From Larkinella terrae (GTDB lineage Bacteria; Bacteroidota; Bacteroidia; Cytophagales; Spirosomataceae), in contig NZ_WJXZ01000007.1 in the NCBI RefSeq assembly GCF_009668025.1, forward strand, positions 291,152-355,151: 64,000 bases of DNA, read 5' to 3'. Position numbers and translations under genes: made by a program. This document shows, one piece after another, positions 44,540 through 53,024 of this stretch. Under the pieces are notes generated by a model. It was not told the origin of the DNA, searched no databases, and saw only the letters and a program-made list of their open reading frames with translations. Positions within the stretch are counted from its first letter, which is position 1. Each line of letters opens with the position of its first letter.

Positions 44540-44547
44540 TACCTTTG
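44540..44547 (+). promoter_or_regulatory. -7 box TACCTTTG of the rpsF operon
   Basis: An exact TAnnTTTG match with TTTC (one off the TTTG -33 consensus) 19 bp upstream at 44517-44520, giving a leader of about 35 nt before rpsF. Confidence 0.65.
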
Positions 44548-44588
44548 CGTCCTCATTTTGAAATCATTATCCATTTAACACAATTGTC

Positions 44589-44969
44589 ATGCAGTTCACA
44601 AAGAACTATGAGACGGTGTTCATTTTAACTCCCGTTTTATCTGAAGCTCAGATAAAGGACACTGTCGACAAGTTCCGCAAAGTATTGACCGATAACGGCG
44701 CGGAAATTGTAAACGAAGAGAGTATGGGTCTGCGCAAACTCGCGTACCCGATTCAGCACAAAAACACAGGTTACTATTTCCTGGTCGAGTTTACATCGGA
44801 AACGAAAGTTCCGGAAGCACTGGATGTTGAGTTCCGTCGCGATGAGCGCGTTATTCGCTACCTGACGACTGTTCTGGACAAGCACGCCGTTGCTTACAAC
44901 GAACGTCGGCGGAAAGGACAACTGGGAAAAAGCAAACAACAAACTGAAAAAGCTGGAGAGGAGAAATAA
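44589..44969 (+). CDS. rpsF: 30S ribosomal protein S6
   Basis: 126 residues. S6 signatures are [45 protein letters not shown] and [20 protein letters not shown], with a Lys/Glu-rich tail usual in Bacteroidota. S6 binds S18 in the platform of the small subunit. First gene of rpsF-rpsR-rplI; rpsR follows after 2 bp. Confidence 0.98.
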   Translation: MQFTKNYETVFILTPVLSEAQIKDTVDKFRKVLTDNGAEIVNEESMGLRKLAYPIQHKNTGYYFLVEFTSETKVPEALDVEFRRDERVIRYLTTVLDKHAVAYNERRRKGQLGKSKQQTEKAGEEK

Positions 44970-44971
44970 CC

Positions 44972-45223
44972 ATGAGCCTGCAGAACGAACCCGTTAGCAA
45001 AAACGAAAACCGCAAGAAATATTGCCGTTTCAAGAAATCCGGTATCAAATACATTGATTACAAGGATCCTAACTTCCTATTGAAGCTGTTGAACGAGCAG
45101 GGCAAAATCCTGCCGCGCCGGATCACCGGAACGAGTCTGAAATTCCAGCGCAAAGTGGGCCAGGCCGTTAAACGCGCCCGTCACCTCGCTTTATTACCAT
45201 ACGTAGGCGATTCTCTGAAATAA
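44972..45223 (+). CDS. rpsR: 30S ribosomal protein S18
   Basis: 83 residues with the S18 core [39 protein letters not shown] and [16 protein letters not shown]. Binds 16S rRNA together with S6. Two bp after rpsF; followed by an unusual 99-bp inverted repeat before rplI. Confidence 0.98.
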   Translation: MSLQNEPVSKNENRKKYCRFKKSGIKYIDYKDPNFLLKLLNEQGKILPRRITGTSLKFQRKVGQAVKRARHLALLPYVGDSLK

Positions 45224-45322
45224 GTTTACGGTTTACGGTTTACAGTTTATGGTTTTCGGTTCCTCTGCTCATTTTGAAACCGAAAACCGTATACCGAAAA
45301 CCGTATGCCATGAACTGAAAAC
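45224..45322. repeat. Imperfect inverted repeat inside the ribosomal protein operon
   Basis: Left arm 45224-45261 pairs with right arm 45278-45322, with mismatches. Both arms are made of reiterated GTTTACGGTTT and CGAAAACCGTAT words. It lies between rpsR and rplI and ends 11 bp before the rplI start. It could lower read-through or stabilise the rpsF-rpsR message, giving different levels of L9. Confidence 0.75.
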
Positions 45323-45333
45323 TCATTCATATC

Positions 45334-45777
45334 ATGCAAATCATACTGAAAACCGACATCGCCGGACTGGGTTTTAAGAACGACACCGTTGACGTAAAAC
45401 CCGGCTATGGCCGTAACTACCTGATTCCGCAAGGCTTTGCTGTCATGGCAACGGAATCAAATAAAAAAGTGGTTGCCGAAAACATTCGGCAGGCTGCACA
45501 CAAAGCCGAGAAAACCAAAAACGACGCTCTGGCCCTGGCCGAAGCCATCAGCCAGCAACCCATAACGATTCTGGCCAAAGCCGGTGAAAGCGGAAAAATC
45601 TTCGGTCGGGTGACCAACACCCAGGTGGCCGATGCCCTGAAAGAAAAAGGATTCGACATCGATCGGAAGAAAATCACCATCGACGACGCCAAAGTTCTGG
45701 GCTCTTACAACGCCGTGATTAACCTGCACAAAGACGTGAAACAGACCATCAAGTTTGACGTCGTAGCAGCTGAATAA
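45334..45777 (+). CDS. rplI: 50S ribosomal protein L9
   Basis: 147 residues with the L9 N-domain MQIILKTDIAGLGFKNDTVDVKPGYGRNYLIPQGFA, a central helix, and the C-domain (FGRVTNTQVADALKEKGFDIDRKKI). Third gene of the ribosomal operon, after an inverted repeat; followed by a strong terminator. Confidence 0.98.
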   Translation: MQIILKTDIAGLGFKNDTVDVKPGYGRNYLIPQGFAVMATESNKKVVAENIRQAAHKAEKTKNDALALAEAISQQPITILAKAGESGKIFGRVTNTQVADALKEKGFDIDRKKITIDDAKVLGSYNAVINLHKDVKQTIKFDVVAAE

Positions 45778-45818
45778 TTCGTTGATTGATAGCGAGTTAG
45801 TCTATAAAATAATTTAGG

Positions 45819-45848
45819 GCGGTTCGGACTTTTTCGAACCGCTTTTTT
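45819..45848 (+). terminator. Intrinsic terminator after rplI
   Basis: GCGGTTCG (45819-45826) pairs with CGAACCGC (45835-45842), followed by six T. It ends the rpsF-rpsR-rplI operon just before the GSCFA gene start at 45860. Confidence 0.85.
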
Positions 45849-45859
45849 GTTATCAATAC

Positions 45860-46873
45860 ATGGACTTTCGTACTGAACTATCACCGGAAAAACTTCCGGC
45901 TTTGATCCGGCCCGACTCCCGGATCGTGACCATCGGCTCGTGCTTTGCCGAGGTGTTGGGACGCCAGTTGATCGATAATAAAGTCGATGTGTTGAGCAAT
46001 CCGTTCGGCACCCTGTTCAATCCGGTATCCATCGCCAAACTTCTGCAGGCGGCCGTTGAGGGCACCGACCCGGACCCGGATCTGTACGTTGAACGCGATG
46101 GGTTGTGGTTTCATTACGATTTTCATTCCTCGCTCTGGGACCGCAGCCGCGACGAACTGCACCTCCGCCTGACCGAAAGCCTGCGCCAAACCGGTGCGGC
46201 CCTGCGGAACGCCGACTGGCTGGTGCTGACGCTGGGGACGGTGATGGTCTATCGCCATCTCGAAACCGGGAAGGTAGTGGCCAATTGCCAGAAAATGCCC
46301 GGTTTTCTGTTTGAAAAATACCTGTACACCTGCGAGCACACGCAGGTGGTTCTGACCGATCTCGTCAAAAAACTGAAGCGCTCCAATCCGAAGCTGCAGA
46401 TTCTGCTGACCGTCAGTCCAGTGCGTCATACCCGGGATTCGCTGCCGCTGAATCAGGTGAGCAAATCGATTTTACGGACGGTGAGCCACGAGTTGACGGC
46501 TTGGCACGAGCAGGTGCATTATTTCCCGGCCTACGAACTGATGATGGATGATTTGCGCGATTACCGGTTTTACGAAGCCGACCTGATCCATCCCAATGCC
46601 GTTGCCGAAACCTATATTTTTGAAAAGTTTGCCGAAAGCGCTTTTGATGACGAACTTCGCACGTTCCTGACGGAATGGCAAAACCTCCGGAAGGCGCTGG
46701 CGCATCGGCCTTTTCACGAAGGAACGGAGTCGTACCGGCGGTTTCTGGAAAATTTGCTGAAACAACTGGATGCGGTTTCGAAGAAAGTCGATGTGAGCCC
46801 GGAAAAGATGGAAGTCGAGCGACGGCTGCGGACTTTTAAAACGATTGATCCCGGCGCGAACCAGGCCGCTTAA
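45860..46873 (+). CDS. GSCFA domain protein
   Basis: 337 residues with the family name motif TIGSCFAEVLGRQL, then NPFGTLFNPVSIAKLL, DWLVLTLGTVMVYRH, ILLTVSPVRHTRDSL and ADLIHPNAVAETYIFEKF. The Gly-Ser and the late Asp-x-x-His give it an SGNH-hydrolase-like arrangement. It is a cytoplasmic protein of unknown substrate. It starts right after the rplI terminator and is followed 29 bp later by the Mrp-type gene. Confidence 0.92.
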   Translation: MDFRTELSPEKLPALIRPDSRIVTIGSCFAEVLGRQLIDNKVDVLSNPFGTLFNPVSIAKLLQAAVEGTDPDPDLYVERDGLWFHYDFHSSLWDRSRDELHLRLTESLRQTGAALRNADWLVLTLGTVMVYRHLETGKVVANCQKMPGFLFEKYLYTCEHTQVVLTDLVKKLKRSNPKLQILLTVSPVRHTRDSLPLNQVSKSILRTVSHELTAWHEQVHYFPAYELMMDDLRDYRFYEADLIHPNAVAETYIFEKFAESAFDDELRTFLTEWQNLRKALAHRPFHEGTESYRRFLENLLKQLDAVSKKVDVSPEKMEVERRLRTFKTIDPGANQAA

Positions 46874-46902
46874 TTCGCTGTTCATCCAACAGAACGCTAC
46901 GT

Positions 46903-48012
46903 ATGTCAACTTATAAGCTTACCAAAGAATCGGTGTTAAATGCCCTCGGGCACGTCGAAGAACCAGACTTGAAGCGCGATTTGGTCACGCTCAACATGGT
47001 GAAAGACATTGAATTAGGAATTGATCAGGTGCGGTTTACCGTGGTGTTGACTACACCGGCCTGCCCGTTAAAAGAACTGATTCGAAAACGCTGTGTCGAT
47101 GCCATTCACACCCACATCGGCCCGGATATTGAAGTAATTGTGAACCTGACGGCGGATGTCAGCTCGACCCGATTCAATACACCGGTTTTACCGGGCGTGA
47201 AAAACATCATCGCTATTTCTTCGGGAAAAGGCGGAGTTGGTAAATCGACCGTGACAGCCAATCTGGCGGTAGCGCTGCATAAATCCGGTGCGAAAGTCGG
47301 GATCATCGACGCCGATATTTTCGGGCCCTCAATTCCGGTGATGTTTGGTGCCGAAGAACTGCAACCCGCTGTTGGACAGGTGAATGGCAAAAATATGCTA
47401 CAGCCGATCCAGCAATTCGGTATCAAACTGATGTCGATCGGTTTTCTGACGCCGAGAGACAACGCAGTGGTTTGGCGCGGTCCGATGGCAAGCCAGGCGC
47501 TGCGGCAGTTTTTTGGTGATACGAACTGGGGTGAACTGGATTACCTCCTGATCGATTTGCCGCCGGGTACGAGCGATATTCACCTGACGCTGGTACAAAC
47601 CGTTCCGGTTACGGGCGCGGTGATTGTAACAACTCCGCAAAAGGTAGCTCTGGCCGACGCCACCAAAGGCCTCGCGATGTTTCGGCAGCCGCAAATAAAC
47701 GTACCGGTTTTGGGCGTAATTGAGAATATGGCGTATTTTACACCCGCCGAATTACCGGATTCAAAATATTATATTTTCGGAAAAGGGGGTGGTCAGTTGC
47801 TGGCCGACAAGTTTGATGTTCCGGTCTTGGGGCAGATTCCGCTCGTGCAGAGTATTCGGGAAGCGGGCGACGAAGGAAAACCGGTAGTGACCGAAAATGA
47901 TCCGGTGACCTCGGGCGCATTTCGCTCGGCGGCTGAAGCGCTGGCCCAACAGATTTCGGTTCGGAACGCAACACTTGACAAAACCCGGCCGGTCGAAATT
48001 GTTCGGCAATGA
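46903..48012 (+). CDS. Mrp/NBP35-type iron-sulfur carrier ATPase
   Basis: 369 residues: an N-terminal MIP18/DUF59 domain (about 1-90) and a P-loop domain with the deviant Walker A SSGKGGVGKSTVTANLA, IIDADIFGPSIPVMFG, DYLLIDLPPGTSDIHLT and VLGVIENMAYFTP. The CxxC that binds the bridging cluster in many Mrp proteins is not present after ENMAYF, where TPAELPDSKYYIFGKGGG stands. An Nfu scaffold gene follows 77 bp later, consistent with joint work in Fe-S cluster delivery. Confidence 0.93.
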   Translation: MSTYKLTKESVLNALGHVEEPDLKRDLVTLNMVKDIELGIDQVRFTVVLTTPACPLKELIRKRCVDAIHTHIGPDIEVIVNLTADVSSTRFNTPVLPGVKNIIAISSGKGGVGKSTVTANLAVALHKSGAKVGIIDADIFGPSIPVMFGAEELQPAVGQVNGKNMLQPIQQFGIKLMSIGFLTPRDNAVVWRGPMASQALRQFFGDTNWGELDYLLIDLPPGTSDIHLTLVQTVPVTGAVIVTTPQKVALADATKGLAMFRQPQINVPVLGVIENMAYFTPAELPDSKYYIFGKGGGQLLADKFDVPVLGQIPLVQSIREAGDEGKPVVTENDPVTSGAFRSAAEALAQQISVRNATLDKTRPVEIVRQ

Positions 48013-48089
48013 GCCAATTCGATTGGATTTAAGAGAGAAAAAACGTATTTTTACCATTAGTCACTTGACCACCTTTGTATAACGTTCGA

Positions 48090-48356
48090 ATGGAAACTGT
48101 ACTGGATAACGAAATATTAGTCGATCGCATCGAAAAGGCACTCAATAGCATTCGCCCTTATCTGGAAGCAGACGGTGGTAATGTCAAAGTGCTGGAAGTA
48201 ACCAGCGATAAAGTGGTTCGGCTGGAACTGGTTGGTGCGTGCGGCTCCTGCCCCATGTCAACGATGACGTTCAAAGCCGGCCTGGAGGAAGCCATCCTGA
48301 AAGCCGTGCCGGAAGTTTCGCGGGTTGAAGCCATCAATCTGACCCCGGCTTTTTAA
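48090..48356 (+). CDS. NifU-like (Nfu) iron-sulfur scaffold protein
   Basis: 88 residues, a stand-alone NifU C-terminal domain with the cluster-binding CxxC in VGACGSCPMSTMTFKAGLEE and the upstream SIRPYLEADGGNVKVLEV. The start is the ATG at 48090; a TTG at 48075 in the same frame is less likely. It follows the Mrp-type gene. A strong terminator comes 42 bp after the stop. Confidence 0.95.
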   Translation: METVLDNEILVDRIEKALNSIRPYLEADGGNVKVLEVTSDKVVRLELVGACGSCPMSTMTFKAGLEEAILKAVPEVSRVEAINLTPAF

Positions 48357-48398
48357 TCATAATCAGAATCGTTCGGGTTCAAGTTTTAAAGACTTTTG

Positions 48399-48428
48399 GC
48401 CGCTTTCCATCGGATAAGCGGCTTTTTT
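48399..48428 (+). terminator. Intrinsic terminator after the nfu-type gene
   Basis: GCCGCTT (48399-48405) pairs with AAGCGGC (48416-48422), followed by six T. It ends the Mrp/Nfu transcript. Confidence 0.82.
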
Positions 48429-48443
48429 GTTATTTTGCGACAA

Positions 48444-48550
48444 TACCCACGGACTTTAGTTCGTGTATTTGTCTAAATAGAATAGACAACATTAACGCTA
48501 ACTTTAGTCAATTACATCTTTATACGCTCACTGACTAAAGTCCGTGGGTA
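48444..48550. repeat. 17-bp perfect inverted repeat with competing inner arm
   Basis: Arms 48444-48460 and 48534-48550 are perfect reverse complements around a 73-bp loop. Inside the loop, ACTTTAGTCA (48501-48510) is complementary to TGACTAAAGT (48532-48541), so two alternative hairpins can form with the same right arm. The right arm ends 13 bp before the Ddl-like start codon. Confidence 0.75.
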
Positions 48551-48563
48551 GTAGATACGTCCC

Positions 48564-50249
48564 ATGAAAATAGGAATCTTCTTCGGTGGCCCGTCGCGTG
48601 AACGGGAAGTCTCTTTTGCGGGCGGTCGTACAGCCCTGACCCATATCGACAAAGCGTTGTTTGAGCCTGTGATGGTGTTTGTGGATGGGTTGGGCAATTT
48701 TATTCTGATTCGGGAAGAATTCCTCCATAAAAGCTCCATTCGGGCTTTTTATCCCCGGCAAACCGACGGCCGGTTCAGCGTTTATATCGAATCGTTAGCG
48801 GAATTATCTGCTGAAGAGCAGGAAACGCAAATCAACGCGATTGGCCAGCGCATTCAGCCGCAGGAGTTTAGCCAGTATTTTGACCTCGTTTTTCTGGCCA
48901 TGCACGGCCCCGATTGTGAAGACGGCGGTATTCAGGGCTTGCTGGAATGGTACAAAATACCGTATACCGGACCGGGTTTGCTGGGATCAGCGGTAGGCAT
49001 CAATAAAATTCTGCAAAACGAGCTGATTGCACTCGTCAACCGGCAGGAAAAAAAGATGTCGGTGCTGAGTCGTACGGCCTGGGATGGAGCGGATAAGGCC
49101 GGACTGTTTGAGTCGCTGCAAAACCGCCTGGGGCTGCCCATCGTCGTGAAAGCTCCGCATCAGGGCTCGTCCATTGGCGTGGTGATTGTTCGGGAAAACG
49201 ATCTGAACAAATTTATCCGGGCCGTCGATCAGTGTTTTTTCCGCCAGGAAATCGACCTGAAAGCGTGGAAAGGACTTTCAGAAGAAGAAAAGCTCATATT
49301 TGTGCAGGACATCACCGAGCTGGATTCCGGCATTGCCTATCCGGTGGTGATTGAAGAAACCGGTGAGACCGTTTACCACCCGAGCCAACTGCTTGAAAAA
49401 ACGGAATCCTGGGCGGCAGCGGGCAATGAGTCGCTGGTGATTGCGTCGAATAATGCCGAAGATGACGTGTTGTTTGAAGAATTCATCAGCGGGCAGGAGT
49501 TTTCGTGCGGGGTGATTCAGGATGATGAGGGAACCGCCGTTGCCTTGCCACCGACCGAGATTTACAACGTTACGAGTTTCGATTTTAAATCCAAATACCA
49601 GTCCAATACCACCAAAAAGCGGATTCCGGTGGAAACCAGTCTGGAGCATAACCGCGAAATTCAGTTGAGTGTCGCCGAGGTATTTACCCGTTTAGGGATG
49701 AACGTCTGCGCCCGAATCGACGGTTTTTTAACTCCGGATCAGGATGACAAACCGGGCCGGGTGCTGCTTCATGATCCGAACACGATTCCCGGCATGTCGC
49801 CAACCTCGCTCATTTTCAAGCAGATGGCCGAAATTGGCCTGAACGTCACGCAGGCCATCACGTATTTTATCCGTCAGTCGCTGCGCGAACGCATCCGTTC
49901 CGGTAAGGACATTATTCGGCTGCGTCAGCAACTGGCCGATCTGGATATTCGGATGGCCGACCGGAAAAATCTGCACGTACCGATTGAAGAATTTGTCGTG
50001 GATACTACCGCCGAGTCCATTGATGCAACCTGGCTGGAAGCAAAAGCCTGGTACGGTCTGCAGGCGGCTCAGGGGCAGGTAAAACCGGTTGTGGTGCTAA
50101 AAACCGCTCAGGAGCGGCACGAATTGCCCGTTAATTTGTTGTTTAAAGACGCGGTTTCTGACGTGCTCGAAGCGCTTGGCAAACCGGTTCATCCGTTAAT
50201 TCTGGAAACGCGGGAGCGGGCCCGGACGATTACGGAACGATATTCTTAA
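48564..50249 (+). CDS. Long D-alanine--D-alanine ligase-like ATP-grasp protein
   Basis: 561 residues, compared with about 310-370 for a usual Ddl. Family features are IGIFFGGPSREREVSF, DLVFLAMHGPDCEDGGIQGLL, YKIPYTGPGLLGSAVGINK, LPIVVKAPHQGSSIGVVIV, FISGQEFSCGVIQ and NVCARIDGFL. The metal/phosphate motif reads LHDPNTIPGMSPTSL, with Asp-Pro-Asn in place of the usual Glu-x-Asn. Extra length comes from a mid-domain insertion (about 210-260) and a C-terminal extension of about 130 residues (from about 430), whose role is unknown. It may be a true Ddl of Bacteroidota or a ligase for another dipeptide. Confidence 0.85.
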   Translation: MKIGIFFGGPSREREVSFAGGRTALTHIDKALFEPVMVFVDGLGNFILIREEFLHKSSIRAFYPRQTDGRFSVYIESLAELSAEEQETQINAIGQRIQPQEFSQYFDLVFLAMHGPDCEDGGIQGLLEWYKIPYTGPGLLGSAVGINKILQNELIALVNRQEKKMSVLSRTAWDGADKAGLFESLQNRLGLPIVVKAPHQGSSIGVVIVRENDLNKFIRAVDQCFFRQEIDLKAWKGLSEEEKLIFVQDITELDSGIAYPVVIEETGETVYHPSQLLEKTESWAAAGNESLVIASNNAEDDVLFEEFISGQEFSCGVIQDDEGTAVALPPTEIYNVTSFDFKSKYQSNTTKKRIPVETSLEHNREIQLSVAEVFTRLGMNVCARIDGFLTPDQDDKPGRVLLHDPNTIPGMSPTSLIFKQMAEIGLNVTQAITYFIRQSLRERIRSGKDIIRLRQQLADLDIRMADRKNLHVPIEEFVVDTTAESIDATWLEAKAWYGLQAAQGQVKPVVVLKTAQERHELPVNLLFKDAVSDVLEALGKPVHPLILETRERARTITERYS

Positions 50250-50262
50250 AAACAACTGAATT

Positions 50263-51057
50263 ATGGATTTGCAATTGAGCGGAAAAACCGCCCTGGTAAC
50301 CGGTTCGACGGCCGGGATTGGTTTAGCTGTGGCCAAAACACTGGCGCAGGAAGGAGCCGAAGTGATTCTGAACGGACGGAATCCGGAAAAAGTAGCGGCA
50401 CTGGTCGACAAACTGTCGGGCGAACTGCCTGGCGCCAAGTTTCGGGGCATTGCGGCCGATTTCAGCAAAGCGGATGATGTCAATAAACTGTTGGCGGAGC
50501 TGCCGGAGGTCGATATACTGATCAACAACGTCGGTATTTTCGAACCCAAAAACTTTGCGGACATTCCGGATGAAGACTGGATGCGGTTTTTCGAGGTGAA
50601 TGTCCTGAGTGGCGTCCGGCTTTCCCGTCACTATTTTCCCCAGATGCTGGCGAAAAACTGGGGCCGCATCATCTTCGTTTCCAGCGAATCGGCCCTTCAG
50701 ATTCCGACCGAAATGATACATTACGGAACCACTAAAACCGCCCAGCTGGCCGTTTCGCGAGGATTGGCTGAGCTGACCAAGGGCACCAATGTAACCGTCA
50801 ATTCGGTTTTGCCGGGTCCCACTTTTTCCGAAGGTGTCGGTGATTTTATCGGCAATATGGCAACGATGAATCAGGTTTCGGTGGAAGAAATGGAGAAGGA
50901 CTTTTTCAAGAATGCCCGCCCGACGTCCATTATTCAGCGGTTTGCGACCACGCAGGAAATTGCCAATATGGTAGCTTACCTGGTTAGTCCGCTCGCTTCG
51001 GCGACCAACGGTGCCGCTATTCGGGTCGACGGCGGGGTGACGAAGACGATTGCGTAA
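50263..51057 (+). CDS. Short-chain dehydrogenase/reductase
   Basis: 264 residues with the Rossmann motif TGSTAGIG (13-20), the structural Asn in NNVG, and the catalytic Ser and YxxxK (SSESA and HYGTTK). LNGRNPEK after beta-2 suggests NADP(H) preference. Substrate unknown. It follows the Ddl-like gene by 13 bp and is probably in the same operon. Its stop is 10 bp from the stop of the broken DUF6169-like gene. Confidence 0.93.
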   Translation: MDLQLSGKTALVTGSTAGIGLAVAKTLAQEGAEVILNGRNPEKVAALVDKLSGELPGAKFRGIAADFSKADDVNKLLAELPEVDILINNVGIFEPKNFADIPDEDWMRFFEVNVLSGVRLSRHYFPQMLAKNWGRIIFVSSESALQIPTEMIHYGTTKTAQLAVSRGLAELTKGTNVTVNSVLPGPTFSEGVGDFIGNMATMNQVSVEEMEKDFFKNARPTSIIQRFATTQEIANMVAYLVSPLASATNGAAIRVDGGVTKTIA

Positions 51058-51067
51058 TACCGAAGAT

Positions 51068-51564
51068 TTATTTTTCCTGAAATATTTTGTTAAAGGCGGT
51101 TTCGATAAGAAACCGTTCCGGGTGATCCTTCCGAAAGAGGGCAGAGGCATATACTCTGCTCTCCCGGTCATTGTAGTTAATTTTGCAGTAAGCGTTGCCG
51201 AACTCGTCAAACCATCGATTGAACAAATTATATCTGGTTTTTTCGTGATCGTTTTCCAGACTACAGATGTAAATGATTACGGCCAGAGGTAAATTTTCAA
51301 AAAAAGGCCGATCGTTTCGATAACGGTTTGCTTCATCCGCAGATCACGGCCTTTGTATTCTCCGGAAATCTGTTCGAGAATAAAACTGTAAACGTCATTC
51401 GCGAAAGGAAGATCACCAACATAGTCCGCATCCTGAACGAAGGCTATTTTATAAGTGGCGCCGTGATCGGTTGTGAAGGAAAAACTGTCGCTATCCCTTT
51501 TCAGTGGGTAAGAAGTCCGGCGTGAAGAACTTGATTCCGGCAGGTTTTTTGGATTCATCGCCAC
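51068..51564 (-). pseudogene. DUF6169-like gene split by a one-base frameshift
   Basis: The first frame runs from 51564 to a stop at 51277 (95 residues). From about 51298 a second frame continues without interruption to a stop at 51068, reading ENLPLAVIIYICSLENDHEK and NLFNRWFDEFGNAY. The switch is at a run of seven A (51299-51305; T7 on the coding strand). Eight would restore one frame of about 165 codons. The joined product resembles the DUF6169 family as I recall it (beta-rich N-part, YICSLENDxEKxRYxLFxRWF C-part). It could be a real pseudogene, a phase-variable gene or a sequencing error. Its 5' end overlaps the small ORF 51491-51646. Confidence 0.75.
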
Positions 51565-51646
51565 TCTTGAGATATTCTCTGGTTTTTTCCTTGTCTTCAG
51601 CCATCTTTTTAAGGACGCTTTTAGACCTTTTTGTTAAAGTTGCCAT
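51491..51646 (-). CDS. Small 51-residue basic protein overlapping the DUF6169-like gene
   Basis: Reads MATLTKRSKSVLKKMAEDKE, then TREYLKSGDESKKPAGIKFF and ends TPDFLPTEKG; 51 residues, strongly basic at the start. It overlaps the 5' end of the DUF6169-like gene by 74 bp in another frame. Small gene first, larger gene second with an overlap is a layout seen in toxin-antitoxin pairs, but nothing else supports that role. No family recognised. Confidence 0.45.
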   Translation of the reverse strand: MATLTKRSKSVLKKMAEDKEKTREYLKSGDESKKPAGIKFFTPDFLPTEKG

Positions 51647-51694
51647 CTCTCAGTGGTAAAACGTGATTGTAAAGAATCCGGAATTACTTCAGTA

Positions 51695-51719
51695 ATAATA
51701 GCTGGATTCGTGCTATTAT
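51695..51719 (-). terminator. Hairpin after pepT
   Basis: ATAATAGC (51695-51702) pairs with GCTATTAT (51712-51719), an 8-bp stem with a 9-nt loop about 30 bp after the pepT stop. On the minus strand it is followed by A/T-rich sequence without a strict T-run. It may end pepT or sit in the leader of the small ORF. Confidence 0.45.
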
Positions 51720-51749
51720 CCAAACGTAACTAAACGGCTCAAAGTTGCT

Positions 51750-52994
51750 TTACGCTCTTTCCTCCCAAACCTGACATAGATTCACGATCACTTCAACGGC
51801 TTTTTCCATATCCTGCACCGACACCCATTCCAGCCGGGAGTGGAACGCGTGTTCGCCCGCGAAAAGGTTGGGGCAGGGGAGACCCATGAACGACAGCCGA
51901 GAGCCGTCGGTGCCGCCCCGGATGCTCCGGCGCTCGGGCGACAATTCGCTCCGGTGGATGGCTTCCAGCGCGTTTTCGACCACCTGCGGGTGATGATCCA
52001 GCACTTCCTTCATGTTGCGGTATTGCTCCCGAACCTCAAATGTGGCGCTGGAATTCGGATAGGAGGTCAAAACCGTATTCAGCAATTGCTGGAGATATTG
52101 CTCTTTTTCGTGTAAACCGGTTACGCTAAAATCGCGGATGATAAACTCCGCAACCGCCTGATCCTGATTGCCTTCCAGATGGCCCGGATGAATAAACCCT
52201 TCGTGACCTTCCGTGGTTTCGGGCGAAAGGTTGTCTTTGGGCAACGCGGCCAGCAAATCGGCGGCAATTTTCAGGGCATTTTCCAGCTTCCCTTTCGCAA
52301 AACCGGGATGGGTGCTTACTCCCCGGATCACGATCTTAACCGCGTCGGCCGAAAACGTTTCGTCTTCCAGCGTTCCGCGCATTTCCCCGTCGATGGTATA
52401 GCCAAAATCGGCACCGAGTTTTTCCATGTTCACTTTCTCGGTTCCGCGCCCCACTTCCTCATCCGGCGTAAATAAAATCCGGATCGTGCCGTGTTTGATA
52501 ACTGAATTTGTCACCATGAATTCCGCTGCGGCCATGATTTCGGCTACACCGGCTTTGTTATCGGCACCGAGCAGCGTTGTGCCACTGGCGGTAATGATGT
52601 CGTTGCCGATCTGATCGTTCAAATCGGGGTGGTCGGCCAGGCGAATGATCTGGGTCGGGTCGTCGGGTAAAACAATGTCCGTGCCGTCCCAGCCGTGGTG
52701 GGTAAGCGGTTTTACGCCTTCACCGGTTACGTCGGGCGAGGTGTCCATGTGCGCGCAAAGGCACAAAACCGGCACATCTGTTTTATCGGTATTGGACGGA
52801 ATCGTAGCGTAGATGTAACCATATTCATCCATTTCGGCGTCCGTGATCCCGATTTCGTGAAGCTCTTCCACCAATACCCGCCCCAGATCCTTCTGTTTTT
52901 CGGTGGACGGGTTGGTGGTTGATCGCGGATCAGACTGCGTGTCGATCTGGACGTAACGTAAAAACCGCTGGGTAACGGAGGTATTTTCCAACAT
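51750..52994 (-). CDS. pepT: Peptidase T (tripeptide aminopeptidase)
   Basis: About 414 residues of the M20 metallopeptidase family. The zinc site is visible in LCAHMDTSPDVTGEGVKP, LLGADNKAGVAEIMAA (bridging Asp) and LFTPDEEVGRGTEKVN (catalytic Glu pair), followed by TIDGEMRGTLEDETFSADAV, the FAKGKLENAL lid part and IRGGTDGSRLSFMGLPCPNLFAGEH. The start at 52994 (MLENTSVTQRFL) is preferred; 53006 adds four residues. It lies 30 bp after the prfC stop on the same strand, so it may be co-transcribed with prfC. Confidence 0.95.
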   Translation of the reverse strand: MLENTSVTQRFLRYVQIDTQSDPRSTTNPSTEKQKDLGRVLVEELHEIGITDAEMDEYGYIYATIPSNTDKTDVPVLCLCAHMDTSPDVTGEGVKPLTHHGWDGTDIVLPDDPTQIIRLADHPDLNDQIGNDIITASGTTLLGADNKAGVAEIMAAAEFMVTNSVIKHGTIRILFTPDEEVGRGTEKVNMEKLGADFGYTIDGEMRGTLEDETFSADAVKIVIRGVSTHPGFAKGKLENALKIAADLLAALPKDNLSPETTEGHEGFIHPGHLEGNQDQAVAEFIIRDFSVTGLHEKEQYLQQLLNTVLTSYPNSSATFEVREQYRNMKEVLDHHPQVVENALEAIHRSELSPERRSIRGGTDGSRLSFMGLPCPNLFAGEHAFHSRLEWVSVQDMEKAVEVIVNLCQVWEERA

Positions 52995-53024
52995 GGCTAC
53001 TGTCAATAAGGGCGCTAAAATAAA

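Noticed and set aside
51050-51292. Plus-strand frame of 80 codons after the SDR gene
   Set aside because: It is antisense to the second half of the DUF6169-like gene, which has clear coding character on the minus strand.
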